From a virus, in IMG/VR virus record IMGVR_UViG_3300017917_000578, positions 1 through 30,672 of that record: a stretch of DNA of 30,672 bases, one strand, 5' to 3'. Of the stretch, positions 15,901 through 23,751 are shown one piece after another; the stretch's first letter is position 1, and each line of letters begins with the position of its first letter. The notes under the pieces were generated by a model. That model was not told the origin of the DNA, did not search any database, and worked only from the letters and a program-made list of their open reading frames with translations. The position numbers and the translations under genes are program-made.

Positions 15901-17545
15901 AGCTGCAACCGGTGCAATTGTTAAGCAGCATTTACTAGAAAGAAACAGACAGAGACCTGCTCAATTAGATTACACACAACCGGAATATACAGGATCAGTT
16001 ACGTCTCTAGCAAGAGACTATCAAACAGGGTCTATAGAGGTTTTCACAGGCGGTGCCGGTGGATCAGTTAACGTGTTAACCAACATATCACAATCATGGA
16101 CTTCTTCTATCTTGACTAAGGCCGGACTGGTAACTGAAATAGAATCTTCGCAGTATGAATTCTTTAACGGAGAGTATTCCGGTTCAGTAATTGACGTAGT
16201 TAAAGGTAAGCTTCAAGACAATCCATTGCTAGAACCTGCTTTTAGAGTAAGCATTCCAGACCTGCAGAATTTAGATGTAGAGTTAACTTCCAACTTCAAT
16301 ACAGGAGCAATCAACAACGGACCCTATACATTACCGTTCGGTACCTTTTACTCAACCAACGGAGGAAACTTTGTAGGATTCCCGCTAAACGAAGTAAATA
16401 AAGCCCCAACCTACTATAATACAGGTACTTACACTTATACTCCTGGATATAGCGTACAAGGAGATCTACTTTTTAATTTCTCAGGATCAGTAACAAACTC
16501 GGTAGGAACATATTTCTTTATTGAATTTTTAATAACAGAAAATGATAATCCTATAGGAAGTTACTTATACGGACCTAATTATCAAGACACAGGAACAGAA
16601 GCCTTTCAAGGTTTATTATCAGTACCTAACTGCTCCCTAACTGCTGGAAAGCAATACATGGTTAAGTATAGATTTGGAAGTAGTATTGGTGGAGCTACAG
16701 TAGGTATCGTAGATTCTGATTACACAAGCTGGACCATTACAGTAGATAACCTAGCCGCACAATCAACCTACTACCTAGATCCAACAGTATACACTCAACA
16801 GAACTTCCCTGGAGACATAAACGATTATTCAGACTATAATAGTTTATTAAATAACGTTTATTCAAATAGAGTATCAAATCAATACTTTGATGTAGATTAT
16901 TCACAAAATGCTCTAAACCCTGTAAACTTTGGACCAATAGTAAGCCAATCAGCAATCTATGCTCAGGTACAAGATTCAAATTACACAACAGGAAGTGCTT
17001 GGAGCAAAGGAAGGTATGAAGGAACAAAACTGCAGACTTACAATAGTGAATCCGCTGTAAATAACTACACAGACTACTTCCTATACTTTAGCAGCATTAC
17101 ATCTCAAACTCCGGACTTAAGTTTAATACCTTACGGAGGTAACGTTAGAGGAGTTGCTTTAATTAATACAAACGGAGATGTTATCTCATTAACTCCTGAT
17201 AACCAGAACATAGGCTTAATACAGCAAATCTTCGGAGTTTTCGATACAGTTAAAGCAATTTTCCCAACACAGTATTTAGGTACAGACGTATCTGATTTAA
17301 CACTAACAGTCATAATTGCAGGAGGAGTGCAGAATTATTTAGAAACAAATAATATCTTGACAAGTACACCAAATGAAACTAATATCTTCCTAGGTGTAGT
17401 AGATTCTCAACCAGCATCAATATCAACATTAAATACCGCTATCTTCTCAGACTCTGCAGGATATTTAATCCCAGCTAACTTTAACGTTAACTACTTAAGT
17501 AAAATCTCAGATATCGCCAAGCAAGCCGGATTTCCAATAAACTAA
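12950..17545 (+). CDS. Giant tail/baseplate protein with tail protein I-like and lectin-like domains
   Basis: At 1531 residues this is the largest gene here. Around residues 515-565 it contains VYKRLYHNLPYLLKKKGTVE followed by GLNTLITTFGIPDTILR. This is the hallmark segment of phage tail protein I (P2 gpI-like), which bridges wedge and fibre. Residues about 620-780 look like a LamG/concanavalin-type beta-sandwich (EGWWSVLINKSGSTGFTLY, then FSGSLQEVRYYKVALSES), a fold often used for glycan binding. The first 300 and last 500 residues are beta-rich with no recognised family. By position it may replace T4 gp7 or gp10. Ser, Tyr and Asn are abundant, as in other tail proteins. Confidence 0.8.
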   Translation: MDKQIYIQDVPSIELGGQTYTPSDDSLITSFRADITFNSSTDYIEYYVYNANKQIIDSVERLTSFAIYGEDLSINPEKDLESRAYQEGKYYTVYNFLRPVLSSSILEPYYISEISTDRTEIRLASTDIVAGDIVDSTVALKEAIQAAPYQRDFNLDFGANNLIIANNVLLDDTDPNNVTVLIKLYEPLPSQFDLQSKCWGVEKIAESKAYLINIQTNYTLEDGTVKLKGPNLNLQVSPEQNKTTEYQNTETLGNSNSSALTYQLNSLLAESGIELNIDYSNYGNFVFFSSAQTRLENFYYKLGLIEEYTVSSSYGSTSNAYYNSASVSYWDSKINEVITNFDGYEYFLYYESGSTAWPKTNSVPPYTNTATTSALGLNWFASQSAIAQTFDENNKDGLVEAIPMYIKEDPSNANFELFVEMVGQHFDSIWVYTQAVTQKYSSDNRVESGLSKDLIGTALKDFGIKLYQNNFTSDNLYNTYLGYTPSGSLLPYTGQELITSYVTASATGSLIPLDNLSSEVYKRLYHNLPYLLKKKGTVEGLNTLITTFGIPDTILRVYEYGGKDKALNTWDQWQNEYDYAFDTKGTNYASSSFVLNSNWNADNNRPQAVELRFQTRGIPTNTGYYSQSLWSTDGSCALVLKYNGTANTSGSYTGSIVSPYNQYGTLEFYPDTTNTTATASVYLPFFNEGWWSVLINKSGSTGFTLYAKNNLYTGQDGNTLGFQGSSSVSLSNAWNTSTKAYFGSASFSAKVFSGSLQEVRYYKVALSESSFNDYVMNASSTEGNSINSAPDELVFRATLGGELYTSSISIHPKITGSQATTSSFSGTSNFYFLSTPTFVPNTEITFYDQPAVGIKNAVTDKIRVGTTDVYGTVLSGLNTLQQNYAVSQSYTRDVNYLEVGFSPQNEINEDINSQVGYFNVGEYIGDPRDISNDTTRYPALDQLSLEYFKKYTASYNYTDYLRLIKFFDNSLFKLIKDFIPARTGAATGAIVKQHLLERNRQRPAQLDYTQPEYTGSVTSLARDYQTGSIEVFTGGAGGSVNVLTNISQSWTSSILTKAGLVTEIESSQYEFFNGEYSGSVIDVVKGKLQDNPLLEPAFRVSIPDLQNLDVELTSNFNTGAINNGPYTLPFGTFYSTNGGNFVGFPLNEVNKAPTYYNTGTYTYTPGYSVQGDLLFNFSGSVTNSVGTYFFIEFLITENDNPIGSYLYGPNYQDTGTEAFQGLLSVPNCSLTAGKQYMVKYRFGSSIGGATVGIVDSDYTSWTITVDNLAAQSTYYLDPTVYTQQNFPGDINDYSDYNSLLNNVYSNRVSNQYFDVDYSQNALNPVNFGPIVSQSAIYAQVQDSNYTTGSAWSKGRYEGTKLQTYNSESAVNNYTDYFLYFSSITSQTPDLSLIPYGGNVRGVALINTNGDVISLTPDNQNIGLIQQIFGVFDTVKAIFPTQYLGTDVSDLTLTVIIAGGVQNYLETNNILTSTPNETNIFLGVVDSQPASISTLNTAIFSDSAGYLIPANFNVNYLSKISDIAKQAGFPIN

Positions 17546-17563
17546 AAACTTAAATTAGACACA

Positions 17564-17571
17564 TATTTATA
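17564..17571 (+). promoter_or_regulatory. Class 2 promoter motif TATTTATA
   Basis: TATTTATA ends 7 bases before the ATG at 17579. Confidence 0.55.
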
Positions 17572-17578
17572 ATAAATT

Positions 17579-18235
17579 ATGGCATACTTAAACAATACTG
17601 CTGTCACAGTTGATGCAATCTTAACAAAAAAAGGTAGAGAACTACTTGCCCGTGGGGATGGTTCTTTTAGAATTACTCAATTTGCATTATCTGATGACGA
17701 AATCGATTACACTCTTTATAACCCGTCTCAACCATCCGGTTCTGCTTTCTACGGAGAAGCTATCGAGAATATGCCTCTTCTTGAAGCATTTCCTGATGAG
17801 ACTCAAATTATGAAGTATAAGCTAGTCACTCTTCCAAGAGGTACAGCTAAGATGCCAGTACTGGATATCGGATATTCTTCAATTACTATTAAGCAAGGCG
17901 CTGGATTAGCAATCACCCCTCAGACTTTGAATTACCTGTCTCAGACTGCTCTTTACGAAGCTTCTGGATATACATTCACAATTTCTGATGTTAGATTGTT
18001 CACAACCTTTAATGGTGTAGGAATTAACACTCCAGACGTTCAAGCAGCAAATCAAACTACTACAATCGGTACTAACGTATCTAAGACAGTAATCGGAACT
18101 ACATTGAACTTGAGTGCAACCACAGTAAATACATTATTTGGATCAAATACAAGCTTATCTGCAACCTTGCAAGTAATCGGTAGAGATTCAGGTGCAAGAC
18201 TTCAAATTCCAGTAATCGTTACTAAAACAACATAA
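17579..18235 (+). CDS. Virion structural protein
   Basis: The 218-residue protein starts AYLNNTAVTVDAILTKKGRE and continues with a Gly- and Asp-rich segment FRITQFALSDDEIDYTLYNP. From memory this pattern occurs in structural proteins next to the baseplate genes of environmental T4-like phages. The rest is beta-rich and Thr/Ser-rich, without Cys. Its promoter and the tandem structural genes downstream support a late virion role. Tail-tip or neck location cannot be settled from sequence. Confidence 0.75.
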   Translation: MAYLNNTAVTVDAILTKKGRELLARGDGSFRITQFALSDDEIDYTLYNPSQPSGSAFYGEAIENMPLLEAFPDETQIMKYKLVTLPRGTAKMPVLDIGYSSITIKQGAGLAITPQTLNYLSQTALYEASGYTFTISDVRLFTTFNGVGINTPDVQAANQTTTIGTNVSKTVIGTTLNLSATTVNTLFGSNTSLSATLQVIGRDSGARLQIPVIVTKTT

Positions 18236-18245
18236 ACTATAAAAG

Positions 18246-19244
18246 ATGTCATTTAAAAGATTAGACCCAGAAGATTTTTTAGTAAGCGTTGATTCCGTAA
18301 CGGCAACCGCTTGGTCTACCAATAGCCCAACTTTATCAACATTCTTCACTTCATCAGTAGCTTCTACTAACGACAGTTACTACAAGAATGTATACCAAAC
18401 TGCCTCAACCGTATCTGGATCTGCAGTTCAATTTGCAATCGCATACGGTAATAAACAAGGATCAGGAAGTGCATTATTTAATGATGCAGTAACCGGTTCA
18501 TCACCAACTAGAACTGTTTACGGTCAGTATCGTAATTTAGTTTATGGAAGTGAAACTGCCGAATTTATTTTCGGAACAGTAACTGCTTCAGATTTCTGGG
18601 CAATCTCTGTTGATAGATCAAGATACAAAGAGCATTTATTAAAAGGTACTTTCAACCTAACTCTATCAGGATCTGGAATTCAAACATTAAAATTAACAGA
18701 CAATTCCGGAATGGTATCAACCGATACCTATTTGGATTGCGGTAGAGTTTATGAAATTATATCAGGTTCAAACGGAACAGCTTATTCTGGCACAGGATAC
18801 TCTCCTTCATCAGGATCTTATGGTTTATTCCTCCCTGATATTGCAACCATCCTACTTAACCCATTAGCATTATCACAGTCAATTAATTTGAGCCCTTCTA
18901 GATCTTTTGATATAGATGGACAGAATATCTCTAGATTATTTAATGCTATGTCTGCGTCAAGTGCAGCTTCTTTCCAACTTAACAGTGAAGAAACAGTTAC
19001 ATCTGATTACGTATTCGTTAGAGCAAGAAACAGTGAATTTAACTACTCTGAGAATCCATCATTCATTTCAGGTTCTACAGGAGACGTTCTTTACAGTACA
19101 TTCATTAATTCTCCACAGACTTACATGACTACTGTTGGTTTCTATAACGATACTAACGATCTACTTGCTGTAGCTAAATTATCAAAACCATTAACAAAAG
19201 ACTTCACAAAAGAAGCTTTAGTGAGAGTTAAGCTTGACTTCTAA
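18246..19244 (+). CDS. Virion structural protein, paralogue A
   Basis: This 332-residue protein shares its plan with the next gene: an N-terminal unique part, a middle RNLVYGSE segment, a GTFNLTLSGSG strand region and the C-terminal FNYSENPSFISGSTGD block ending with VGFYNDTNDLLAVAKLSKPL. The pattern is familiar from cyanophage-type T4-like structural proteins. The start ATG lies after ACTATAAAAG, which matches only the end of the late-type motif. A neck, tail or fibre location is not decidable here. Confidence 0.75.
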   Translation: MSFKRLDPEDFLVSVDSVTATAWSTNSPTLSTFFTSSVASTNDSYYKNVYQTASTVSGSAVQFAIAYGNKQGSGSALFNDAVTGSSPTRTVYGQYRNLVYGSETAEFIFGTVTASDFWAISVDRSRYKEHLLKGTFNLTLSGSGIQTLKLTDNSGMVSTDTYLDCGRVYEIISGSNGTAYSGTGYSPSSGSYGLFLPDIATILLNPLALSQSINLSPSRSFDIDGQNISRLFNAMSASSAASFQLNSEETVTSDYVFVRARNSEFNYSENPSFISGSTGDVLYSTFINSPQTYMTTVGFYNDTNDLLAVAKLSKPLTKDFTKEALVRVKLDF

Positions 19245-19249
19245 AATGA

Positions 19250-20221
19250 ATGACTGCGTTCAAACAACTATTAGCATCCGACATTATAGTCACTCCATTT
19301 GAAGTGAATAAAGCCTTCCGGTTCTCCGGATCGGCTGGTTTATCTGATTCTAATGTTAGTATTGATAGATTTTTAGGTCAAAACATTCAAGGCTTATTTA
19401 GCTTAGGTGAAGCAACCACCGGTACTGTTAGTACAGAGTATAGAAGGTTAATATACAACTCAATAAAAGAGCTTTACTATTCTAATTACCTAAGTTCAAG
19501 TTACGGATCTTCTGTTAGTATTCCGTATATAATTCCCGGTTCAGATCCATCTGGAGATATTCTTGTAGGACCAACAAGTTCTGTAGGAAGGTTTGATAAC
19601 TACCTACAAACTAGTTTAGCTTACGATAGGTACTTTCCAACTGCATCTGATGCTATTATTGGAGTTATTTCAATACCTTCTAAACTGTACGGAGATAAAA
19701 TACAACCAGGTTCATTTAATATAACATCTGATTCTGGAAGTATTATAGACGACGGAAACGGCAACCTATTAGTTTCATCCTCAGGTGATTTATGCGGGGT
19801 ATTAATCTACCAACATGGACTGGGAGTAATAACCTATGACGGTGCTTCCGGCTCTTTTTATGGAACTGCAAGTTACGGAGTTGATACATACGGAGGGGAT
19901 ACTGCTGCATTTGTAACAAACTTTATAAGTTCTAACAACGTTACCTGTTCTTTTTCTAGCTCATACACACTCTACGAAACTCAATTCAAATGCACTTTTG
20001 ATCCTTCAGAGTTTAACTTCTCATTGAATCCATCCTTGATCTCAGGATCAACCGACGGAACTGTTTATGACTTTGTTACAGGTTCTTACTTTAATCCATA
20101 CGTTACAACAGTTGGACTCTATAATGAGAATCAAGATTTAATTGCAGTTGGTAAATTAGCAAAGCCGTTACCAAGCAATAACGTAACAGATACAACAATC
20201 CTAATTAACATCGATAGATAA
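19250..20221 (+). CDS. Virion structural protein, paralogue B
   Basis: The 323-residue protein is a diverged copy of the preceding one. It repeats the YRRLIYNS segment, the PGSFNITSDSGS strand region and the C-terminal FNFSLNPSLISGSTDG block, with VGLYNENQDLIAVGKLAKPL. It starts 5 bases after its paralogue stops and has no promoter of its own. The pair probably arose by tandem duplication and may form a hetero-oligomer. Function is otherwise unknown. Confidence 0.75.
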   Translation: MTAFKQLLASDIIVTPFEVNKAFRFSGSAGLSDSNVSIDRFLGQNIQGLFSLGEATTGTVSTEYRRLIYNSIKELYYSNYLSSSYGSSVSIPYIIPGSDPSGDILVGPTSSVGRFDNYLQTSLAYDRYFPTASDAIIGVISIPSKLYGDKIQPGSFNITSDSGSIIDDGNGNLLVSSSGDLCGVLIYQHGLGVITYDGASGSFYGTASYGVDTYGGDTAAFVTNFISSNNVTCSFSSSYTLYETQFKCTFDPSEFNFSLNPSLISGSTDGTVYDFVTGSYFNPYVTTVGLYNENQDLIAVGKLAKPLPSNNVTDTTILINIDR

Positions 20222-20224
20222 AAT

Positions 20225-20674
20225 ATGCCTAATTGGTTTTACGAGAATAAAGAAGTTACAGAAGAATATCAATTTAACGAAAAAGCAGTCGGATTTGTTT
20301 ATATGATAACAAACATCGAGACTGGAAAGTTTTATATTGGTAGAAAGATATTCACCAACACAATTACTAAAAAGCTAACAAAAAAAGAGCTAGCAGTACA
20401 ATCCGGTCCTGGAAGAAAGCCTACTAAGAAAAAAGTAAGTAAGGAATCTAACTGGAGAGACTATTGGGGATCTTGTAAGCCGTTACTTGCTGAAGTTAAA
20501 GAGATTGGAGAAGATAAGTTTAAAAGAGAAATTTTAAAGTTGTGTTTTTCAAAAAAACAGCTAACTTACTATGAAATTGCTTACCAATGTAAATATGACG
20601 TACTCGAAACAAACTCATACAACGACAACATTATGTCCCGAATTTTTCGAAAAGACTTGCTCTTACCCGATTAA
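20225..20674 (+). CDS. GIY-YIG nuclease-like protein
   Basis: The 149-residue protein has a GIY-YIG core: GFVYMITN at 23-30 in place of GIY, TGKFYIGRK at 33-41 with YIG and the following Arg40, Glu117 in YYEIAYQ, and Asn133 in YNDN. These positions suggest an active endonuclease fold. A Lys-rich insert lies at about 48-75. Similar stand-alone proteins occur in many T4-like phages, some as homing endonucleases. It begins 3 bases after the structural paralogue and precedes the primase promoter, so it sits at a module boundary. Confidence 0.75.
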   Translation: MPNWFYENKEVTEEYQFNEKAVGFVYMITNIETGKFYIGRKIFTNTITKKLTKKELAVQSGPGRKPTKKKVSKESNWRDYWGSCKPLLAEVKEIGEDKFKREILKLCFSKKQLTYYEIAYQCKYDVLETNSYNDNIMSRIFRKDLLLPD

Positions 20675-20687
20675 ATTCGTATATTCG
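20657..20687 (+). promoter_or_regulatory. Class 1 (Bacteroidota housekeeping-like) promoter for the primase
   Basis: TTG 20657-20659, exactly 20 bases, TATATTCG 20680-20687, then 4 bases to the ATG at 20692. It overlaps the end of the upstream gene. Confidence 0.6.
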
Positions 20688-20691
20688 CTTA

Positions 20692-21618
20692 ATGGTCAAT
20701 CATCTACTAGTAAGTCTAGTAAATAGTGTAATCGGGACAGGTAAGCCAACGTCTGGAGATAATTACTCCTACACATGTCCTTTTTGTCATCATTACAAAC
20801 CGAAATTAGAGATTAATTTTAAGGAGAATGAAGAAGGTATTCATGATTGGCATTGCTGGGTTTGTAATAGGAAGGGAAAGAGGTTAGTTAAGCTATTTAA
20901 GGCAGTCTCTGCCCCGGACCATAAAATCCAAGAACTTAAGAACTACGTTAAGATCTCGTACCAGGAAGAGCATGGAGTTAAAGTAGAAGCTCTAGCTCTA
21001 CCTAAAGAATATAAAACCCTTTACGATGCTAGTACTTCAGAAGTTACCGTACGTCAGGCACTAAGATACTTACGGGAGAGAGGAATAACATCGACAGATA
21101 TAAAAAGATACAGCTTAGGGTATTGTGAATCAGGTCGGTATAAAGATATGATTATTATTCCTAGCTACGATGAGAACGGAGTACTAAACTACTTTGTAGG
21201 ACGTAACTTCGGTCCCGGGGATATAAAATACAAGAACCCTCAAGCATCTAAAAACATTATAGGATTCGACTTACTCATTAACTGGGATAGTCCAATCGTA
21301 TTATGCGAAGGTACTTTCGATGCAATGGCAATTAAACGTAATGCAATTCCGCTACTAGGGAAAACGTTACCGGAGAAGTTAATGAAGAAGATTGTATCTT
21401 CTAATGTTAAACAGATATTCATTGCATTAGATAATGATGCATTAAAGCAAGCAATACAATACTGTGAGACCTTGCTAAACCATGGAAAAGAAGTATTTTT
21501 AGTAGATCTTAACGAAAAGGATCCGTCCGAGCTAGGATTTGCTAATTTTGCAAAGTTATTACATAAAAGCACTCCTTTAACGTTTAGAACGTTGATGGAG
21601 AAAAAATTTGAATTATGA
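20692..21618 (+). CDS. DNA primase (zinc-finger plus Toprim)
   Basis: The 308-residue protein has an N-terminal zinc-binding site (C29-x-x-C32 and C55-x-x-C58, in CPFC and CWVC). A Toprim domain follows, with VLCEGTFDAMAIK (E206, D210) and IFIALDNDAL (D247, D249), the acidic residues that bind catalytic metals. It makes RNA primers for lagging-strand synthesis and would work with a replicative helicase outside this window. Its length is near that of T4 gp61 (342). Its last 4 bases overlap the nuclease gene downstream (ATGA), so the two are coupled. Confidence 0.88.
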   Translation: MVNHLLVSLVNSVIGTGKPTSGDNYSYTCPFCHHYKPKLEINFKENEEGIHDWHCWVCNRKGKRLVKLFKAVSAPDHKIQELKNYVKISYQEEHGVKVEALALPKEYKTLYDASTSEVTVRQALRYLRERGITSTDIKRYSLGYCESGRYKDMIIIPSYDENGVLNYFVGRNFGPGDIKYKNPQASKNIIGFDLLINWDSPIVLCEGTFDAMAIKRNAIPLLGKTLPEKLMKKIVSSNVKQIFIALDNDALKQAIQYCETLLNHGKEVFLVDLNEKDPSELGFANFAKLLHKSTPLTFRTLMEKKFEL

Positions 21619-22409
21619 TAGAAAAAAACAACAACGTAAAGAAGGATAAACGAATTAATCGTATTGTTCAAGCCGATCCAACATCAAGGCAGATTACCAT
21701 TTTAGATTCTAGATACTACCAGAGAAGCGAAGGCGTATTTTACCCATCAGTAACTTACGTGCTTTCTTATTTTCCAAAAGATAGATTCTTCGAAAGCTGG
21801 ATTAAAGACGTAGGACACAATTCAGACATTATTATGCGTAGAGCTGGAGACGAAGGTACTCAAGTTCACAATGCTATTGAAGATTACCTGAAAGGAGAGG
21901 AGATTACTTGGATTGACGATAACGGAAACGTAAAGTATAACTTGGAGGTTTGGAAGATGATTCTTAAGTTTGCTGACTTCTGGGAAACACACAAACCAAA
22001 ACTTATTGAATCAGAAACTCACTTATTCTCTGACGATTTACAAATTGCAGGAACGGGTGACCTAGTTGTTGAGATTGCTGATGAATTATGGCTTTTAGAT
22101 ATTAAAACTTCTAATTCATTGCACGATACTTACGACCTGCAGCTTGCTTGTTACAGAAAGGCTTGGTCTGAATTATTCGATACTCCTGTACAACGAACTG
22201 GTATTTTGTGGTTAAAAGCAGCAACAAAAGGACCAGACAAAACAGGAAAGAAAATTCAAGGTAAAGGCTGGCAGTTAAAAGAAACAGAATCTGATTACGA
22301 AGAAAACCTACAAACATTCAGACACCTATACGAAATCTTTAAATTTAAAAACCCAGAGCTTAAGCCATACTCAGAGCTACTTCCAACATCCATTAAGTTA
22401 CAAGCGTAA
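21615..22409 (+). CDS. PD-(D/E)XK (RecB/Cas4-like) exonuclease
   Basis: The 264-residue protein shows the RecB-type nuclease motifs in order: GTQVHNAIEDYL (H85), GTGDLVVEI (D149), LLDIKTS (D162, K164) and YDLQLACYRKAW (Q176, Y180). These form a metal-dependent DNase active site. Likely roles are recombination, repair or processing of DNA ends during replication. There is no Cys cluster, so it is unlike iron-sulfur Cas4. It overlaps the primase stop by 4 bases. Confidence 0.82.
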   Translation: MIEKNNNVKKDKRINRIVQADPTSRQITILDSRYYQRSEGVFYPSVTYVLSYFPKDRFFESWIKDVGHNSDIIMRRAGDEGTQVHNAIEDYLKGEEITWIDDNGNVKYNLEVWKMILKFADFWETHKPKLIESETHLFSDDLQIAGTGDLVVEIADELWLLDIKTSNSLHDTYDLQLACYRKAWSELFDTPVQRTGILWLKAATKGPDKTGKKIQGKGWQLKETESDYEENLQTFRHLYEIFKFKNPELKPYSELLPTSIKLQA

Positions 22410-22418
22410 CTATTTATA
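22410..22418 (+). promoter_or_regulatory. Class 2 promoter motif CTATTTATA
   Basis: CTATTTATA starts directly after the nuclease stop and ends 4 bases before the ATG at 22423. It separates early DNA-metabolism genes from a late-type gene. Confidence 0.62.
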
Positions 22419-22422
22419 GTAT

Positions 22423-23112
22423 ATGGAGTTGAACGGCTTAGTATACGACATGATAAAAGACCTCCTACCAGAAGGTATGGAAGAAACCTATAAGGGTAAA
22501 AGAACCGACAACGGCGCTCCTGGAACTTTTAAAGCAAAAATTACAAAAGCGTACGGTGGGGATGTGACTATTGAGAAGGCTAGAAAATTTAAGAATAGAG
22601 AGAATGCTACCCCGCATGATAAACGTCAGGCAAATTGGTTTATTAATTTCCATTCGAAAAATGAAAATCTAGAACCAGCCGGTCTACAAAATACTGGAAA
22701 AGCAGCTCCTTACGGATCGGAATATACACCTGCTCAAGAAGTTTTAGTAGGATACATCCAGGAACTATCAAACTACATGAAGGAGGAGGGTTTAAACATT
22801 GAACCTGCCCCTGGTGTAAAAATGGAAGATGATGAAGAGAATGCAAAAGATCCTCTAGGGAAAACTGCTTATTACGATCCGAATAACAAAGTAATCGTAC
22901 TTTACATTACCGGAAGACACTTAAAGGATATTTTAAGATCGTTTGCTCATGAAATGATTCACCACAATCAAAACTTAGAGGATAGATTAGGTAAGATTGA
23001 AACAACAGACATCAACGAAGATGATAACCTAAAGGAGGTTGAAAGAGAAGCTTATGAGAAAGGAAACATGTACTTCAGAGGTTGGGAAAATTTAAAGAAA
23101 AGTAAAGTTTGA
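22423..23112 (+). CDS. Zinc metallopeptidase-like protein (HEXXH)
   Basis: The 229-residue protein contains FAHEMIHHNQ with HEMIH at 176-180, the classic zincin motif. A helix with REAYEKGN (about 208-215) could supply the third zinc ligand. The front half is Lys/Asn-rich, with an acidic stretch near 135-141. Residues 1-20 (VYDMIKDLLPEGMEE within them) contain LPE before G, which fits a T4-type prohead protease site. A late-type promoter precedes it. It may act on virion or host proteins; peptidase activity is probable from the motif, the target unknown. Confidence 0.72.
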   Translation: MELNGLVYDMIKDLLPEGMEETYKGKRTDNGAPGTFKAKITKAYGGDVTIEKARKFKNRENATPHDKRQANWFINFHSKNENLEPAGLQNTGKAAPYGSEYTPAQEVLVGYIQELSNYMKEEGLNIEPAPGVKMEDDEENAKDPLGKTAYYDPNNKVIVLYITGRHLKDILRSFAHEMIHHNQNLEDRLGKIETTDINEDDNLKEVEREAYEKGNMYFRGWENLKKSKV

Positions 23113-23139
23113 TAATAACAATAAAAATTCATATCTTTA
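23109..23139 (+). promoter_or_regulatory. Class 1 (Bacteroidota housekeeping-like) promoter
   Basis: TTG 23109-23111, exactly 20 bases, TATCTTTA 23132-23139, then 6 bases to the ATG at 23146. Confidence 0.6.
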
Positions 23140-23145
23140 GCACAA

Positions 23146-23748
23146 ATGAGAACATATAAGAGTTTATACGAGGAAGACGAACGAGACAACTACCTACTAC
23201 AAGACAGAGACTTAATAGTCGTAATTAAAAAACCACACACTGCTGAAGAAGCAGATAAAGCACTGCATACCAAAGACAACTACGGAATATATATCAGTAC
23301 TATGAGAAACTCAAAAGTTTCTGATAAAGATGTAGACGACTACTTTGGACCTAGAAGCCCTAACGTTAGAAACGTAAGGTTAAAAGCTCGCTTTGACAAA
23401 TTCAAAGAAGTAAATCCAGAAAGTACAATGGAGTATAGTGAGTGGTTAACAAAAGGACCTGTAGGTACTGATGTGGGGCCATACCCAATCAGAACAAAAG
23501 ACAACTACGATGCCTTTATAAATAAGTTTATAACTAAGCCAAACTTACTAAACTGGACAGTTAAGGATAACACTTTGGTATTCCCGAAAGATATAAACCC
23601 AGGAAGGAATAAAATTAAATCAATCGTAACTACAGTTTTACAGAATGCTGGGTTCGGTGAAAAAACCTTTACTTTTAAGACAGACGTATCTGAAGCAAAA
23701 CTAAAAGCATACTTAAAAGAAGAAATACTTAAGGTATACAAAAAATAA
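23146..23748 (+). CDS. Protein of unknown function
   Basis: The 200-residue protein begins MRTYKSLYEEDERDN, reminiscent of the T4 internal-protein leader MKTYQEFIAEA. The promoter is of the early host type, which weakens a virion role. The remainder is mixed alpha/beta and Lys-rich, with repeated KDNY motifs (residues about 43-46 and 125-128). The C-terminal helix EAKLKAYLKEEILKVYKK is strongly basic. No catalytic motif or Cys is seen. The next gene follows after 3 bases and is probably cotranscribed. Confidence 0.7.
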   Translation: MRTYKSLYEEDERDNYLLQDRDLIVVIKKPHTAEEADKALHTKDNYGIYISTMRNSKVSDKDVDDYFGPRSPNVRNVRLKARFDKFKEVNPESTMEYSEWLTKGPVGTDVGPYPIRTKDNYDAFINKFITKPNLLNWTVKDNTLVFPKDINPGRNKIKSIVTTVLQNAGFGEKTFTFKTDVSEAKLKAYLKEEILKVYKK

Positions 23749-23751
23749 CTT

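Noticed and set aside
21240-21671. 143-codon minus-strand open frame opposite the primase and nuclease genes
   Set aside because: It lies wholly across two well-supported plus-strand enzymes, has a low-complexity hydrophobic start and no promoter or start context; it is an antisense shadow.
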